Below are positions 8,622-18,260 of a stretch of DNA of 57,300 nt, piece after piece. Source of the stretch: CAYHPY01 sp964358485 (GTDB lineage: Bacteria > Elusimicrobiota > Elusimicrobia > UBA1565 > UBA9628); NCBI GenBank assembly GCA_964358485.1, contig CAYHPY010000013.1, forward strand, positions 1-57,300. The letters run 5' to 3'. Position numbers and translations under genes: made by a program. Within the stretch, counting starts at the first letter, position 1. Each line of letters begins with the position of its first letter. The notes beneath the pieces are model-generated. The model had not been told where the DNA came from, did no database searches, and saw only the letters and a list, made by a program, of their open reading frames with translations.

Positions 8622-8627
8622 TATAAT
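8622..8627 (+). promoter_or_regulatory. -10 box (TATAAT) of the saccharopine-dehydrogenase-like gene, leaderless spacing
   Basis: Perfect TATAAT with exactly 7 nt to the ATG at 8635, no ribosome site between, no clear -35. Confidence 0.6.
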
Positions 8628-8634
8628 CGCTTCC

Positions 8635-9786
8635 ATGAAATTCATGGTTCTGGGAAGCGGGATGCAGGGGCGCGCGTGCGCCTTCGATTTGTTGCGCAAC
8701 CCGGCGACGCGGGAAGTTATGCTCGCCGATTCCGACGCCGGAAGCCTGGCCATCGGCAAGCGTCTGCTGGGTTCGTCCAAGGTCAAGGTCCAAACGGTGG
8801 ATGCGGGCAATCCCGCCGCCGTGGCGCGCTTGTCCAAGGGTTATCAAGTCTTGGTCAGTTGCGTCCCCTATTTTCTCAACCTCAAGCTCGCCAAGGCGGC
8901 GGTGGCGGCCAAAATTCACTTCATCGACCTCGGCGGCAACACCGACATCGTCCTGCAGGAGCTGAAATTGCACGAAGCCGCCAAGCGCGCGGGCGTGACG
9001 GTCATCCCCGACGTGGGCCTGGGCCCCGGAATGACCACGACCATCGCCGAGCACGGAATCCGGACTTTGGACGAGACCCACGAGGTCTTCATCCGGGACG
9101 GCGGCCTGCCCCAGGATCCCCGGCCGCCCATGAACTACATGCTCACCTTCTCCGAGCATGGCCTCATCAACGAATACGTCGAGGACGCCACCGCCCTGCG
9201 GAACTTCAAGCGGGTGAAGGTTCCGGGGCTCTCCGAAGTTGAGACGATCAAGATTCCCGGCCTGGGAACCATGGAGGCGGGCCACGCCTCCGGCGGCCTG
9301 TCCACCTTGGCCCACACCTACCAGGGCAAGATCAAAACCATGGATTGCAAGCTCATCCGCTACCCCGGCCATTGCGCGGTCATCAATGGGATGAACGCGA
9401 TGGGCTTCTTTTCCAATAAACGGAGATTCATGGGCAAGGCCGAGCTGGCCCCGCGGGAACTGAGCGCCAAGCTTTTTCGGGAGCACTTCGATCATCCCGG
9501 GGACAAGGACCTGGTCGTCATCCATACCACGGTCAACGGGGTCAAGAACGGGCGCAAGGCCCGGATCATATACACGATGACGGCCAAGTACGACGCCAAG
9601 AACCGCCTGACGGCGATGATGCAGACCACGGCGTTTCCGGCCTCCATCGTGGCCCAGATGCTGGCCGACAAGACCATCGACAAGCCCGGCGCCTACCCCG
9701 TGGAGCGGGGCATTCCCCCGGAGCCGTTCTTCGAGGCGATGCGGCGGCGGGGCTTCAACCTTTCCTGGAAACTGACCTATCTATAA
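8635..9786 (+). CDS. Saccharopine dehydrogenase / lysine 6-dehydrogenase family enzyme
   Basis: 383 residues. The N-terminal Rossmann fold MKFMVLGSGMQGRACAFDLLRNP binds NAD(P); VLVSCVPYFLNLKLAKAAVAAKIHFIDLGGNTD is typical of the saccharopine dehydrogenase family. The catalytic domain includes PDVGLGPGMTTTIA and GHASGGLSTLAHTY. Length and motifs are closest to lysine 6-dehydrogenase-type enzymes, which oxidise the epsilon-amino group of lysine, but carboxynorspermidine-type activity is also possible. First gene of a plus-strand unit whose next members are the GrpB-exonuclease and a membrane protein. Confidence 0.85.
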   Translation: MKFMVLGSGMQGRACAFDLLRNPATREVMLADSDAGSLAIGKRLLGSSKVKVQTVDAGNPAAVARLSKGYQVLVSCVPYFLNLKLAKAAVAAKIHFIDLGGNTDIVLQELKLHEAAKRAGVTVIPDVGLGPGMTTTIAEHGIRTLDETHEVFIRDGGLPQDPRPPMNYMLTFSEHGLINEYVEDATALRNFKRVKVPGLSEVETIKIPGLGTMEAGHASGGLSTLAHTYQGKIKTMDCKLIRYPGHCAVINGMNAMGFFSNKRRFMGKAELAPRELSAKLFREHFDHPGDKDLVVIHTTVNGVKNGRKARIIYTMTAKYDAKNRLTAMMQTTAFPASIVAQMLADKTIDKPGAYPVERGIPPEPFFEAMRRRGFNLSWKLTYL

Positions 9787-9859
9787 CCCCCTCAACCACA
9801 TCGAGATCGTCCCGCCCGATCCGGCCTGGCCCAAGGGTTTCGAGGCCGAGCGGGAGGCG

Positions 9860-10834
9860 TTGCTCGCCCGGTTGGGGACGAGGATTTCGGCCGTGGAGCA
9901 TATTGGTTCGACCGCCGTCCCGGGCCTGGCCGCCAAGCCCACCTTGGACATCATGCTGGGGTCCGAGCCGCTTCGTGTCGACGAGCGAAGCGTGGCGGAC
10001 CTGTGCGTCTTGGGCTACGAATATCTCGGGGAATACGGCATCCCCGGCCGTCATTTTTTCCGGAAAGGCTCGCCTCCGACCCACCATGTCCACTGGGTCC
10101 GACAAGGGGCCGACTTCTGGGACAAACAGCTCGTGTTCCGGGATTTCCTGCGGGCCGTTCCCGTGGAGGCGGCGGCCTACGAAGGGGTCAAGCGCGAGCT
10201 CGCCCGGCGCCACGCCGACGACCGCGCGGCCTATACCAACTCGAAAACCGAGTTCATCACGCGCCTGTTGGAGCGGGCCTGGCGCCGGGCCGGGGCGTCC
10301 TTGATCGTCTTCGATCTGGAGGCCACCTGCTGGGAGGAGGGCCAGGCCATGGACCGCATGGAGACCATCGAGATCGGGGCGGTCAAGCTCGGGCCGGATC
10401 TGGAGATGCTCGGGGAATATTCGGCCTTCGTGCGTCCCACCCGGGAGCCGGTCTTGAGCCCCTTTTGCACGCGCCTGACCGGGATCACCCAGGCCCAGGT
10501 GGATTCGGCGCCGTCCTTCCCGGAGGCGCTGGAGAAATTCCGCGCCTGGATCGGGGGCGGGCCGTTCCGCCTGGCGTCCTGGAGCGCCTACGACGAAATC
10601 CAAATCGCCCGCGATTGCGCCCTCCATGGCTTGGAGATGCCCGCTTCCCTGGAGCGGCATGTCGACCTTCAGGAATTGTACGGGAGGCTCAAGGGGTGCG
10701 GACGGGTGACCACCTCCGACGCGCTCGCGCGCGAGAAGATCGCGCGCGAGGGGCACGCCCACCGCGGGATCGACGACGCCCGCAGCACCGTTTGGCTGGC
10801 CCGATTCATGATCGAGCCGATGCTCCGCCCATGA
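9860..10834 (+). CDS. GrpB (UPF0157) domain fused to a DEDDh 3'-5' exonuclease
   Basis: 324 residues from TTG 9860. The N-terminal half is a GrpB domain: VEHIGSTAVPGLAAKPTLDIM, HHVHWVRQG, FRDFLRAVP, YTNSKTEFI. GrpB belongs to the nucleotidyltransferase-like superfamily. The C-terminal half (about residues 145-324) is an ERI1/KapD-like exonuclease with ExoI FDLEATCWE, ExoII SWSAYDEIQ and ExoIII HAHRGIDDA, so all acidic residues and the histidine are present. In-frame codons from about 9797 (HIEIVPPDPAWPKGFEAERE) match the usual GrpB N-terminus, yet no ATG, GTG or TTG precedes them before the stop at 9773-9775. The true start may therefore be a rare codon such as ATC 9800. Confidence 0.85.
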   Translation: MLARLGTRISAVEHIGSTAVPGLAAKPTLDIMLGSEPLRVDERSVADLCVLGYEYLGEYGIPGRHFFRKGSPPTHHVHWVRQGADFWDKQLVFRDFLRAVPVEAAAYEGVKRELARRHADDRAAYTNSKTEFITRLLERAWRRAGASLIVFDLEATCWEEGQAMDRMETIEIGAVKLGPDLEMLGEYSAFVRPTREPVLSPFCTRLTGITQAQVDSAPSFPEALEKFRAWIGGGPFRLASWSAYDEIQIARDCALHGLEMPASLERHVDLQELYGRLKGCGRVTTSDALAREKIAREGHAHRGIDDARSTVWLARFMIEPMLRP

Positions 10835-11442
10835 TTGCTGTCCTTGCCGGAAGTCTGTTCCTGGTCATCGTGTTCGCGAGCCTGGTCCGTTACAAACGGC
10901 GGGAGCTGTGGTGGGGCTGGTGGTCGAACCTGATGGCCAGCCTGGTCTCGGTGGCGCTGGGCCTGGCGGTCGGCCTCTACCTGCTTTCGGTCCAAAAATT
11001 GGAGAAGGACGCCGAGGACCGCGCCCGCTACCGCCTGCTGTTGGAGGCCGAGATGACCGACATCGCGGGCCAGCTCCGCAATTCCGAGCCCGTGAAGATT
11101 CTCATCCGGGATTCCTCCCTGCACAAGGACTTCAGCCTCCGGTTGACCCTGATCCAGCCCATCGCCATCGAGGAGGCCGCCAAGAGCGGGCTTTTCCCGC
11201 TGGAGCAGACCAAGACCATGTTCTCCATCACCCGGGAGATCCGGCTTCACAACATGGAGACGCAGAACCTGCTCAACGCCCTTTCCAGCAAGGGCTCCCA
11301 TGTCCCTTTCACCGCCGCCCTGGCCCAGAACATCACCCCCGTGCAGGAGGAGATTCTCAAGGACTTGGGACACCTCGCGGGCCAGTTGGATTTGCGGGTG
11401 GCGGGACTTAACGCCGCTCCCGTAGCCAAATCCTCGAAATAG
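10831..11442 (+). CDS. Membrane protein of unknown function
   Basis: 203 residues. Two hydrophobic segments are at about residues 2-19 (AVLAGSLFLVIVFASLV) and 29-52 (WSNLMASLVSVALGLAVGLYLL). The rest is a soluble, mostly helical domain starting VQKLEKDAEDRARYRLLLEAEMTDI. ATG 10831 overlaps the exonuclease stop (ATGA), so it is co-expressed. I do not recognise the family. The spacing of two helices followed by a helical cytoplasmic or periplasmic domain resembles small sensor or stator-like membrane proteins, but no specific motif supports a function. Confidence 0.75.
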   Translation: MIAVLAGSLFLVIVFASLVRYKRRELWWGWWSNLMASLVSVALGLAVGLYLLSVQKLEKDAEDRARYRLLLEAEMTDIAGQLRNSEPVKILIRDSSLHKDFSLRLTLIQPIAIEEAAKSGLFPLEQTKTMFSITREIRLHNMETQNLLNALSSKGSHVPFTAALAQNITPVQEEILKDLGHLAGQLDLRVAGLNAAPVAKSSK

Positions 11443-11455
11443 CCGGGAGCGGCGT
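11411..11455 (+). terminator. Inverted repeat over the end of the membrane-protein gene
   Basis: An 11-nt arm at 11411-11421 (ACGCCGCTCCC) pairs perfectly with 11445-11455 across the stop codon at 11440-11442. No T-tract follows, so it may stabilise the 3' end or act with the palindrome just downstream. Confidence 0.4.
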
Positions 11456-11457
11456 CG

Positions 11458-11481
11458 CGGAATGATGGCGCCATCATTCCG
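11458..11481. repeat. Perfect 24-nt palindrome
   Basis: CGGAATGATGGC at 11458-11469 is followed directly by its reverse complement at 11470-11481 with no loop. After it the sequence turns AT-rich. It could be a hairpin terminator without a loop or a binding site for a dimeric regulator; it lies about 105 nt upstream of the -35 box at 11587. Confidence 0.6.
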
Positions 11482-11586
11482 TTGAAAATTATCCATAAAA
11501 CACAATCCGTTTCGCCAAATCGCCTCCGAATTTTTTGCACCATCCCAGATCCGAACTCCCGGTTGGATCAGGGCCGCCGCGCGTCC

Positions 11587-11615
11587 TTGACAGCGGCGGC
11601 GGCGGCCCGCATACT
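11587..11615 (+). promoter_or_regulatory. Promoter TTGACA-17-CATACT of the 11622 gene, leaderless
   Basis: TTGACA at 11587-11592, a 17-nt spacer of GGC repeats, then CATACT at 11610-11615. The GTG at 11622 follows after 6 nt, exactly at the predicted transcription start, which argues for GTG 11622 over the ATG at 11616. Confidence 0.7.
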
Positions 11616-11621
11616 ATGGGC

Positions 11622-12863
11622 GTGAACGGCTGGCGCGCCTCGGTTCTTTTGGTCTTATGTTCGGGATTGGCCCTATTCCCCGCCGATTTGCCGGCGCAGG
11701 AACGGGAAACTCAAGCCCCGGCCGAGGCCGCCGTCCAGCCCGGCGAGGCTTCCCTTTCCAAAAAAGAACTCCGCCGCCGAAGGCGGGCCGCCCGCCGGGC
11801 CGCGCGGGAGGCGGGCCGCGAATGGGACCAAGCCGCCGAGGCCGCCGACGCGGCCGAGGACGCGGCCGAAGAAAAGGCGGAAGCGGCCTCCGAGCAAAAA
11901 CGGGAGCGGGCCTCTCAAAAAGCTTCGGGGATGGCCGAGAACCTAAAAGGAGGGTTCGGAGCGGGCCTGGAAGCGGCCGCGGCCATGCCGGGAGGGGCGG
12001 AGGCCGGGACTCTCGGCGGGACATCGCCCGCCGGGGCCTCCGGCGGTTTGGCCTCTCCCTCGGGGAAGGGGGACCCGGCGCGGCCGATGAGCCCCGGGGA
12101 CTTTCTTCTCTCCGTCCGCTCCGGCTACGCCCCCGCCTTGGAAAGGGCCGGTCTGCGCGTCGGCCCGGACGGCAAGAGCCTGATCCGAATTTCCGATGGG
12201 CGCCCGGCCGAGGCGGGCGATCTCGCGCGCCTGAAGCTCGCCATCGAGGCCATGCCGGCGGCCCTGGCCCCGCGCCCGGATTTTTTCTCCGAGGTTTCCC
12301 CGGAGCATTTCGAGGCGCTCAAAGCCGGCTACCACGAACGGCCCGAGCTCGGCGACACCGTCTTTCGACATGTCGCCCCCACGGAAAAGGATCGCGATTT
12401 GATCCACTCTCAATCCTGCTCCAAGGTTTCCGGCGGCTGCAACGAAAGCGTCCGGCGGGAGTCCTATAAAAAAGGCGAATTCGTCGATCCCGAGGACCTG
12501 GAGCGGATGTGGAAATCCTTGGAGGGCGAATTCGAGGAATCGGATTCCGAGGACGGTCCGGCGCGCCTGAACGGCCCCCGAAAAAGCGGCCGTAGAACCA
12601 ACGCCGCCGCCCCGCCTTCATTCCTGGAAATCGGCGATTCTTCCTTGGCAACGGAAGGCCAAACGACCCCCGGGGGGGGCGGGTCCCGGGGCGGAGCAGC
12701 CGGGTCCGAATCAAAGGAAGGAAACGCAATATTGCGGCGTCTTTTCGGTCCGGCGTCTTCCGTTGACGGGAATTCGTCTCCATCAAGGAAGCGTTCCTGG
12801 CTCCTCGCCGTCGCGCTCATCGCGGCGGCGGGGGGGCTTTTATTAAGGAAGGGCAGGTCTTGA
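11622..12863 (+). CDS. Secreted or membrane-anchored protein of unknown function with charged coiled coil
   Basis: 413 residues. A signal peptide (about residues 1-23, NGWRASVLLVLCSGLALFPADLPAQ) precedes an Arg/Ala/Glu-rich predicted coiled coil (about 40-100, KKELRRRRRAARRAAREAGREW...). A soluble domain (about 150-310) carries two cysteines in SCSKVSGGC. A hydrophobic C-terminal segment followed by basic residues (SWLLAVALIAAAGGLLLRKGRS) looks like a membrane anchor or sorting tail. The GTG start is set by the promoter 6 nt upstream. No family recognised. The next gene has its own promoter overlapping this stop codon and encodes another exported protein. Confidence 0.7.
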   Translation: MNGWRASVLLVLCSGLALFPADLPAQERETQAPAEAAVQPGEASLSKKELRRRRRAARRAAREAGREWDQAAEAADAAEDAAEEKAEAASEQKRERASQKASGMAENLKGGFGAGLEAAAAMPGGAEAGTLGGTSPAGASGGLASPSGKGDPARPMSPGDFLLSVRSGYAPALERAGLRVGPDGKSLIRISDGRPAEAGDLARLKLAIEAMPAALAPRPDFFSEVSPEHFEALKAGYHERPELGDTVFRHVAPTEKDRDLIHSQSCSKVSGGCNESVRRESYKKGEFVDPEDLERMWKSLEGEFEESDSEDGPARLNGPRKSGRRTNAAAPPSFLEIGDSSLATEGQTTPGGGGSRGGAAGSESKEGNAILRRLFGPASSVDGNSSPSRKRSWLLAVALIAAAGGLLLRKGRS

Positions 12864-12888
12864 AAATAACGGTTACGCGTTCCATACT
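12860..12888 (+). promoter_or_regulatory. Promoter TTGAAA-17-CATACT for the 12914 gene
   Basis: TTGAAA at 12860-12865 overlaps the previous stop codon; CATACT at 12883-12888 follows after 17 nt. Predicted start of transcription is near 12895, giving a leader of about 20 nt with AAAGGAG ahead of ATG 12914. This leadered promoter contrasts with the leaderless ones nearby. Confidence 0.65.
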
Positions 12889-12913
12889 ATGCTTGCCGGA
12901 AAGGAGAAACCCC

Positions 12914-13960
12914 ATGACCCATCGTTTCCTGGGCGCTTCGATTTTGGCCTCGTGCCTCGGCCTGGCCGGCGGCGCGGCGGCTCAGCAGTACAACAAGAAA
13001 GACCTGGGAAAAGCCGAGGAATTGGCGGCCAAGGACAAAACTTTCAAGGAGCTTTCCCCGGAGGAGCGGGAGGAGGCGGTCCAAAAGATCGCGGAAAAAA
13101 TTCACGGTAACCGCCGCCGGGCCACCAAGGCCGACATCGTCACCTTGGACGGAAAAACTCTGGAGGAACTCGAGGCCAAGCGCAAAGCCCGCTACAAGCG
13201 CTACGAGTTGGTCAGTTCCGAGGAGACCAAGGGGACGGAGCAGGACCCCCCCCGGACGGAATTGGTGACCAATTCGGTGGGAACGGCTCCGTTCGGCCGC
13301 CTTTTCCAGGACAACGAGTGGTCCGTGGTCGAGGGTTCCCAGGACGCCGAGGCCTTGCGCAAGCAGGTCGATGAGATTTTGGAAAAAGCCAAGGCGACCG
13401 GGGGGCGGATCGTCTCGATGCACGTCGAATCTTCGGCGAGCACGCTCCGCAACACCGGCCAAGCCGCGGCCATGACGCACGCCGCGCTCAGCCGCGCCCG
13501 GGCCGAGGCGGCGGCGGCCTTCGTCAAAGCCCATTTGACCGCCCGCGCCCAGGAGGCCCTTTCCAACGAGCAGGTGACCATGGATTTCTCGGGCGCCAAC
13601 GGAAACGGAACCTCCGGACCGTCGAGCCCCTATCCCTGCCCGGCCGGGATCGACAGGAAGTTCTGTCCCGCCGGGAGCGGCCCCGCGCCCGGCCCCGACT
13701 GCGTGGCCCCGGAGGACCTGGCCGACTTCTACGACCAGTATAAATTCGTGAAGGTCACCTTCGACATCCTGACGGAGGTCGTCTCCTCCGAGCCGGGCGC
13801 GGTTCGCCAAACCAGCGAGGCCCGGATGGTGCTGGTCTCGGTGGCCACCAAGAGCCGCTGGAAGCTCCGCCTGCCCAAGTTCGACCCTCCCCGCCGGGTC
13901 AAAAAGCACAAGAAGTTCAAGGGCAAGGTCCGGACGGACCGGTGTCCGGTGTTTGATTGA
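12914..13960 (+). CDS. Exported protein with an OmpA-like C-terminal region
   Basis: 348 residues with a signal peptide (MTHRFLGASILASCLGLAGGAAAQ). The N-terminal mature part is charged and helical (YNKKDLGKAEELAAKDKTFKEL). The region GGRIVSMHVESSAS...TGQAAAMTHAALSRARAEAAAAFVKAHL followed by KFVKVTFDIL looks like a divergent OmpA/MotB peptidoglycan-binding fold, in which the R-A-E-A helix and final beta strand are conserved. A Cys-rich insert (PYPCPAGIDRKFCPAG...DCVAP) is unusual for this fold. ATG 12914 has AAAGGAG at 12899-12905. It probably acts in the periplasm at the cell wall; the OmpA assignment is tentative. Confidence 0.7.
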   Translation: MTHRFLGASILASCLGLAGGAAAQQYNKKDLGKAEELAAKDKTFKELSPEEREEAVQKIAEKIHGNRRRATKADIVTLDGKTLEELEAKRKARYKRYELVSSEETKGTEQDPPRTELVTNSVGTAPFGRLFQDNEWSVVEGSQDAEALRKQVDEILEKAKATGGRIVSMHVESSASTLRNTGQAAAMTHAALSRARAEAAAAFVKAHLTARAQEALSNEQVTMDFSGANGNGTSGPSSPYPCPAGIDRKFCPAGSGPAPGPDCVAPEDLADFYDQYKFVKVTFDILTEVVSSEPGAVRQTSEARMVLVSVATKSRWKLRLPKFDPPRRVKKHKKFKGKVRTDRCPVFD

Positions 13961-13969
13961 GTAAACGGC

Positions 13970-13975
13970 TATAAT
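13970..13975 (+). promoter_or_regulatory. -10 box (TATAAT) of trpB, leaderless spacing
   Basis: Perfect TATAAT, 8 nt before GTG 13984. This spacing favours GTG 13984 over TTG 13975, which lies within the box. No convincing -35. It would drive the long trpBA-aro operon. Confidence 0.6.
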
Positions 13976-13983
13976 TGCACTGC

Positions 13984-15158
<1,175 letters not shown>

Positions 15159-15162
<4 letters not shown>

Positions 15163-15950
15163 CTCTTTCTTCCGTTTTATCTTTCCGTCGTAAAACCGGC
15201 CGTTGCGGTTTCGTTCCGTTCCTAATAGCCGGCGATCCGTCTCTTTCTTTCACCAACCGTTTCCTAAAAGCCCTTTCCCAATCCGGCGCCGACATCGTAG
15301 AAGTCGGAGTCCCCTTCTCCGATCCCGTCGCCGACGGTCCAGCCATCCAAGCGGCGGGCCAGCGGGCCCTTGCGGGGGGCGCGACTCTGAAAAAAATCCT
15401 CTCGCGCCTGCGCGCCCTGCGAGCCGGGGGCTGGGACACCCCGGTCATTCTCTTCACTTATCTCAACCCCATCCTGAGCCTCGGTATCGAGAACTTCGCC
15501 CGGGCCTGCGCCGAAAGCGGGGTTCAAGGCGTGTTGGCCGTGGACCTCCCTTTCGAGGAAGCCGGGCCTCTGCTGGCGGCGCTCAAAAAGCGCGGCGTCG
15601 AGCCGGTCCTGCTCGCTTCCCCGACCACCTCCGACCGGCGCCTGAAGGCCATCGGCCGCGCCTCGGGGTCCTTGGTTTATTACGTTTCCCGCGAGGGCGT
15701 GACGGGCGTGCGCCGGGGCTTGGCGCCCGGCCTGGCCGAGCGCCTGCGCAAGGTCCGCCGCCTCACGGGGAAAGCCTTGATCGTGGGCTTCGGGGTGGCC
15801 GAGCGCGCCCAGGCCCGCCGTCTGGCTCCGCACGCCGATGGTGTGGTCGTGGGCAGCGCCTTGGTGGACGCCGCCGCCCGCGCCTCGGGTGTGGCCGCGG
15901 CCGAGCGGGCCCTGCGCGCCAAGGCTCGCGAGATCGTCGCCGGTTTATAA
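15159..15950 (+). CDS. trpA: Tryptophan synthase alpha chain
   Basis: 263 residues. It cleaves indoleglycerol phosphate and channels indole to TrpB. Motifs are FLIAGDPSL, ADIVEVGVPFSDPVADGPAIQAA (catalytic Glu and Asp), ILFTYLNPI, GVLAVDLPFEEA, LLASPTTSDRRLK, VYYVSREGVTGVR and VGFGVAERAQ. The TTG start overlaps the trpB stop. The first 25 codons are visibly poorer in GC than the rest, perhaps keeping the coupled start unstructured. Confidence 0.97.
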
Positions 15951-15960
15951 AGGAGAGACC

Positions 15961-16977
15961 ATGCTGATCATGATGAGCGCCGCGCACACGCCGGACCAGC
16001 TCCAGGCCGTCCTGGACAAGGTCAAGGCCATGAATTTAAAGCCCCATGTCATTCCCGGGGCGGGGCACACGGCCATCGGCATCACGGGCAATCCGGGGGC
16101 GTTGGACCCGCGCGAATTCACGGTTCTCGATGGCGTGCTCGACGCCCTCCCGGTCACCAAGCCTTACAAGCTGGCGGGAAGGGATTTCAAGAAAGAGGAG
16201 ACGGTCATCACCGTGGGGGCCTGCAGGATCGGGATGGATTTCACCGTCATCGCCGGCCCCTGCGCGGTGGAAAGCGAGGAGCAGACCTTGAGGATCGCCC
16301 GGGCGGTGAAGGCGGCGGGCGCCCACCTCCTGAGAGGCGGCGCCTATAAGCCGCGCACCTCTCCGTACAGCTTCCAGGGCCTGGGCAAGGACGGCTTGAA
16401 AATCCTGGCCGCGGCCAAGGCCGAAACGGGGCTGCCGATCGTCACCGAGGTCCTCGATCAGCGGAGCCTGGAGGACGTCGCCGAGACGGCCGACGTGCTC
16501 CAGGTCGGGGCGCGCAATATGCAGAACTTCGCCCTTCTCAAGGAGTTGGGCCGCCTGCGCAAGCCCGTGATGCTCAAGCGGGGGCTTTCCGCGACCTTGG
16601 AGGAGTGGCTGATGTCGGCCGAATACATCCTGAGCGAGGGAAACACCCAGCTCTTCCTCTGCGAGCGCGGGGTGCGGACCTTCTCGGACCACGCCCGCAA
16701 CACCTTGGACCTGACGGTGGTCCCGGCGGTCAAGGAGCTCAGCCACCTGCCCATTTTCGTCGATCCCAGCCACGCCACGGGCGTGCGCAGCCGCGTGGCG
16801 CCCATGGCGCGCGCGGCCGCCGCGGCCGGAGCGCACGGAATCATGGTCGAGGTCCACGACCGCCCGGGGGCCGCGCTCTGCGACGGGGCCCAGGCCCTGC
16901 CGCCCGATGATTTTAAGAAGCTCATGGGCGAGCTCTCCCGGATCACGGAGGTCCTGGCGGCGGCGCCGGGGAGCTGA
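15961..16977 (+). CDS. aroF: 3-deoxy-7-phosphoheptulonate synthase (DAHP synthase, AroF/Bacillus-type)
   Basis: 338 residues. It condenses phosphoenolpyruvate with erythrose-4-phosphate, the entry step of the shikimate pathway. An N-terminal ferredoxin-like regulatory domain (about residues 1-70, MLIMMSAAHTPDQLQAVLDKVKAMN...) precedes the barrel. The barrel shows VIAGPCAVES, LLRGGAYKPRTSPYSFQG, DVLQVGARNMQNF, PVMLKRGLSAT, ERGVRTF and PIFVDPSHATG. The extra N-terminal domain is the type known to give feedback control by aromatic amino acids. ATG 15961 has AAGGAGAG just upstream, 10 nt after trpA. Confidence 0.96.
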   Translation: MLIMMSAAHTPDQLQAVLDKVKAMNLKPHVIPGAGHTAIGITGNPGALDPREFTVLDGVLDALPVTKPYKLAGRDFKKEETVITVGACRIGMDFTVIAGPCAVESEEQTLRIARAVKAAGAHLLRGGAYKPRTSPYSFQGLGKDGLKILAAAKAETGLPIVTEVLDQRSLEDVAETADVLQVGARNMQNFALLKELGRLRKPVMLKRGLSATLEEWLMSAEYILSEGNTQLFLCERGVRTFSDHARNTLDLTVVPAVKELSHLPIFVDPSHATGVRSRVAPMARAAAAAGAHGIMVEVHDRPGAALCDGAQALPPDDFKKLMGELSRITEVLAAAPGS

Positions 16978-18260
16978 TGGGCGCGCTCGTTTCCCGCCGT
17001 CCCCGCCCCCTGCGGGGGGAGCTCACCGTCCCCGGGGACAAGTCCATTTCCCATCGGGCGCTGATCCTGGCCGCGATGGCCGAGCGCTCTAGCTCGGTGC
17101 TCAACCTAGCCCCAGGGGCAGACGTGCGCTCGACCTGGAAATGCCTGGAACGGCTCGGGACGAGGATCAAGGGGACGACGGCCCGGGTCACGGTGGAGGG
17201 AGGCGGCTGGCGCGGCTTCAAAAATCCCGACCGTCCGCTGGACGCCGGCAACTCCGGAACGACGATGCGCCTGCTCATGGGCGTGCTCGCGGGAAACGCG
17301 GTCAAGGCCACGCTGACGGGCGACGAGTCTTTGAGCCGCCGCCCCATGGCCCGGGTGGCCGAGCCCCTGCGCCGCATGGGCGCCTCGATCCTCCTTTCCG
17401 AAGGAGACCGGGCGCCGGTGACCGTCGGGGGCGGGGCTTTGAAAGGCATCGACTACGCCTCGCCCGTGGCCAGCGCCCAGGTCAAGTCGGCGGTTCTCCT
17501 GGCGGGCCTTCTGGCCACGGGGGACACCTCGGTCACCGAGCCGGTCCTCAGCCGCGATCACACCGAGCGCATCCTTCCCCTGTTCGGCATCGAGGTCCGG
17601 CGCCGGGGCCTGACCGCCTCCGTGACGGGAGGCCTGCATCTGGGCGCGGCGCGCGTCGAGGTTCCCGGGGACGCTTCCTCCGCGGCTTTTTGGGCGGTGG
17701 CCGCGGCGCTGGTTCCGGAGAGCGAACTGCTTCTGCCCGGGGTCGGGGTCAATCCCACCCGAATCGGTTTTTTGACCGTGCTCGAGCGGATGGGGGCGTC
17801 CTTCGAACGGCGCCCCGCGGAGTCCTCCTGCGGGGGCGAGCCCGTGGCCGATCTTTTGTTCAAAACCTCCGGTCTCAAGGCCGCCGACATCGCCGCGGCG
17901 GAGGTCCCGGGGCTCATCGACGAGGTTCCGATCCTCGCCGTGGCGGCCACTCAGGCCCGGGGGGTGAGCCGCTTCCGGGGCCTCGGCGAATTGCGGCACA
18001 AGGAGAGTGACCGTCTGGAGGCGATGGCCCGGCTTCTCCGCCTTTTCGGCGCAAGCGCCGAAGTCGCGGGCGACGATCTGCTCATCGAGGGCCCCCGGCC
18101 CCTCAAGGGGGTTCGGACCTCGGCCGGGGGGGACCACCGGATCGCCATGGCGGCCTTGGTGGCGGGGCTGGCGGCCGACGGGGAAACCACGGTGGAGGAC
18201 GGCGACTGCACCGCCGTGTCCTATCCGAATTTTCCGGAACAGCTCCGGACTTTCCTATAA
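16977..18260 (+). CDS. aroA: 3-phosphoshikimate 1-carboxyvinyltransferase (EPSP synthase)
   Basis: 427 residues, two inside-out barrel domains. It adds enolpyruvate from PEP to shikimate-3-phosphate. Motifs are LTVPGDKSISHRALILAAMA (PEP-binding lysine), LDAGNSGTTMRLLMGVLAG, SLSRRPMARVAEPLRRMGA, and in the second half LIDEVPILAVAATQARG and GELRHKESDRLEAMA. The ATG overlaps the DAHP synthase stop by one base. Cytoplasmic. Confidence 0.97.
   Translation: MGALVSRRPRPLRGELTVPGDKSISHRALILAAMAERSSSVLNLAPGADVRSTWKCLERLGTRIKGTTARVTVEGGGWRGFKNPDRPLDAGNSGTTMRLLMGVLAGNAVKATLTGDESLSRRPMARVAEPLRRMGASILLSEGDRAPVTVGGGALKGIDYASPVASAQVKSAVLLAGLLATGDTSVTEPVLSRDHTERILPLFGIEVRRRGLTASVTGGLHLGAARVEVPGDASSAAFWAVAAALVPESELLLPGVGVNPTRIGFLTVLERMGASFERRPAESSCGGEPVADLLFKTSGLKAADIAAAEVPGLIDEVPILAVAATQARGVSRFRGLGELRHKESDRLEAMARLLRLFGASAEVAGDDLLIEGPRPLKGVRTSAGGDHRIAMAALVAGLAADGETTVEDGDCTAVSYPNFPEQLRTFL

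Noticed and set aside
10669..11505. Minus-strand open frame over the exonuclease end and membrane-protein gene
   Set aside because: Overlaps two supported plus-strand genes and has no recognisable features.
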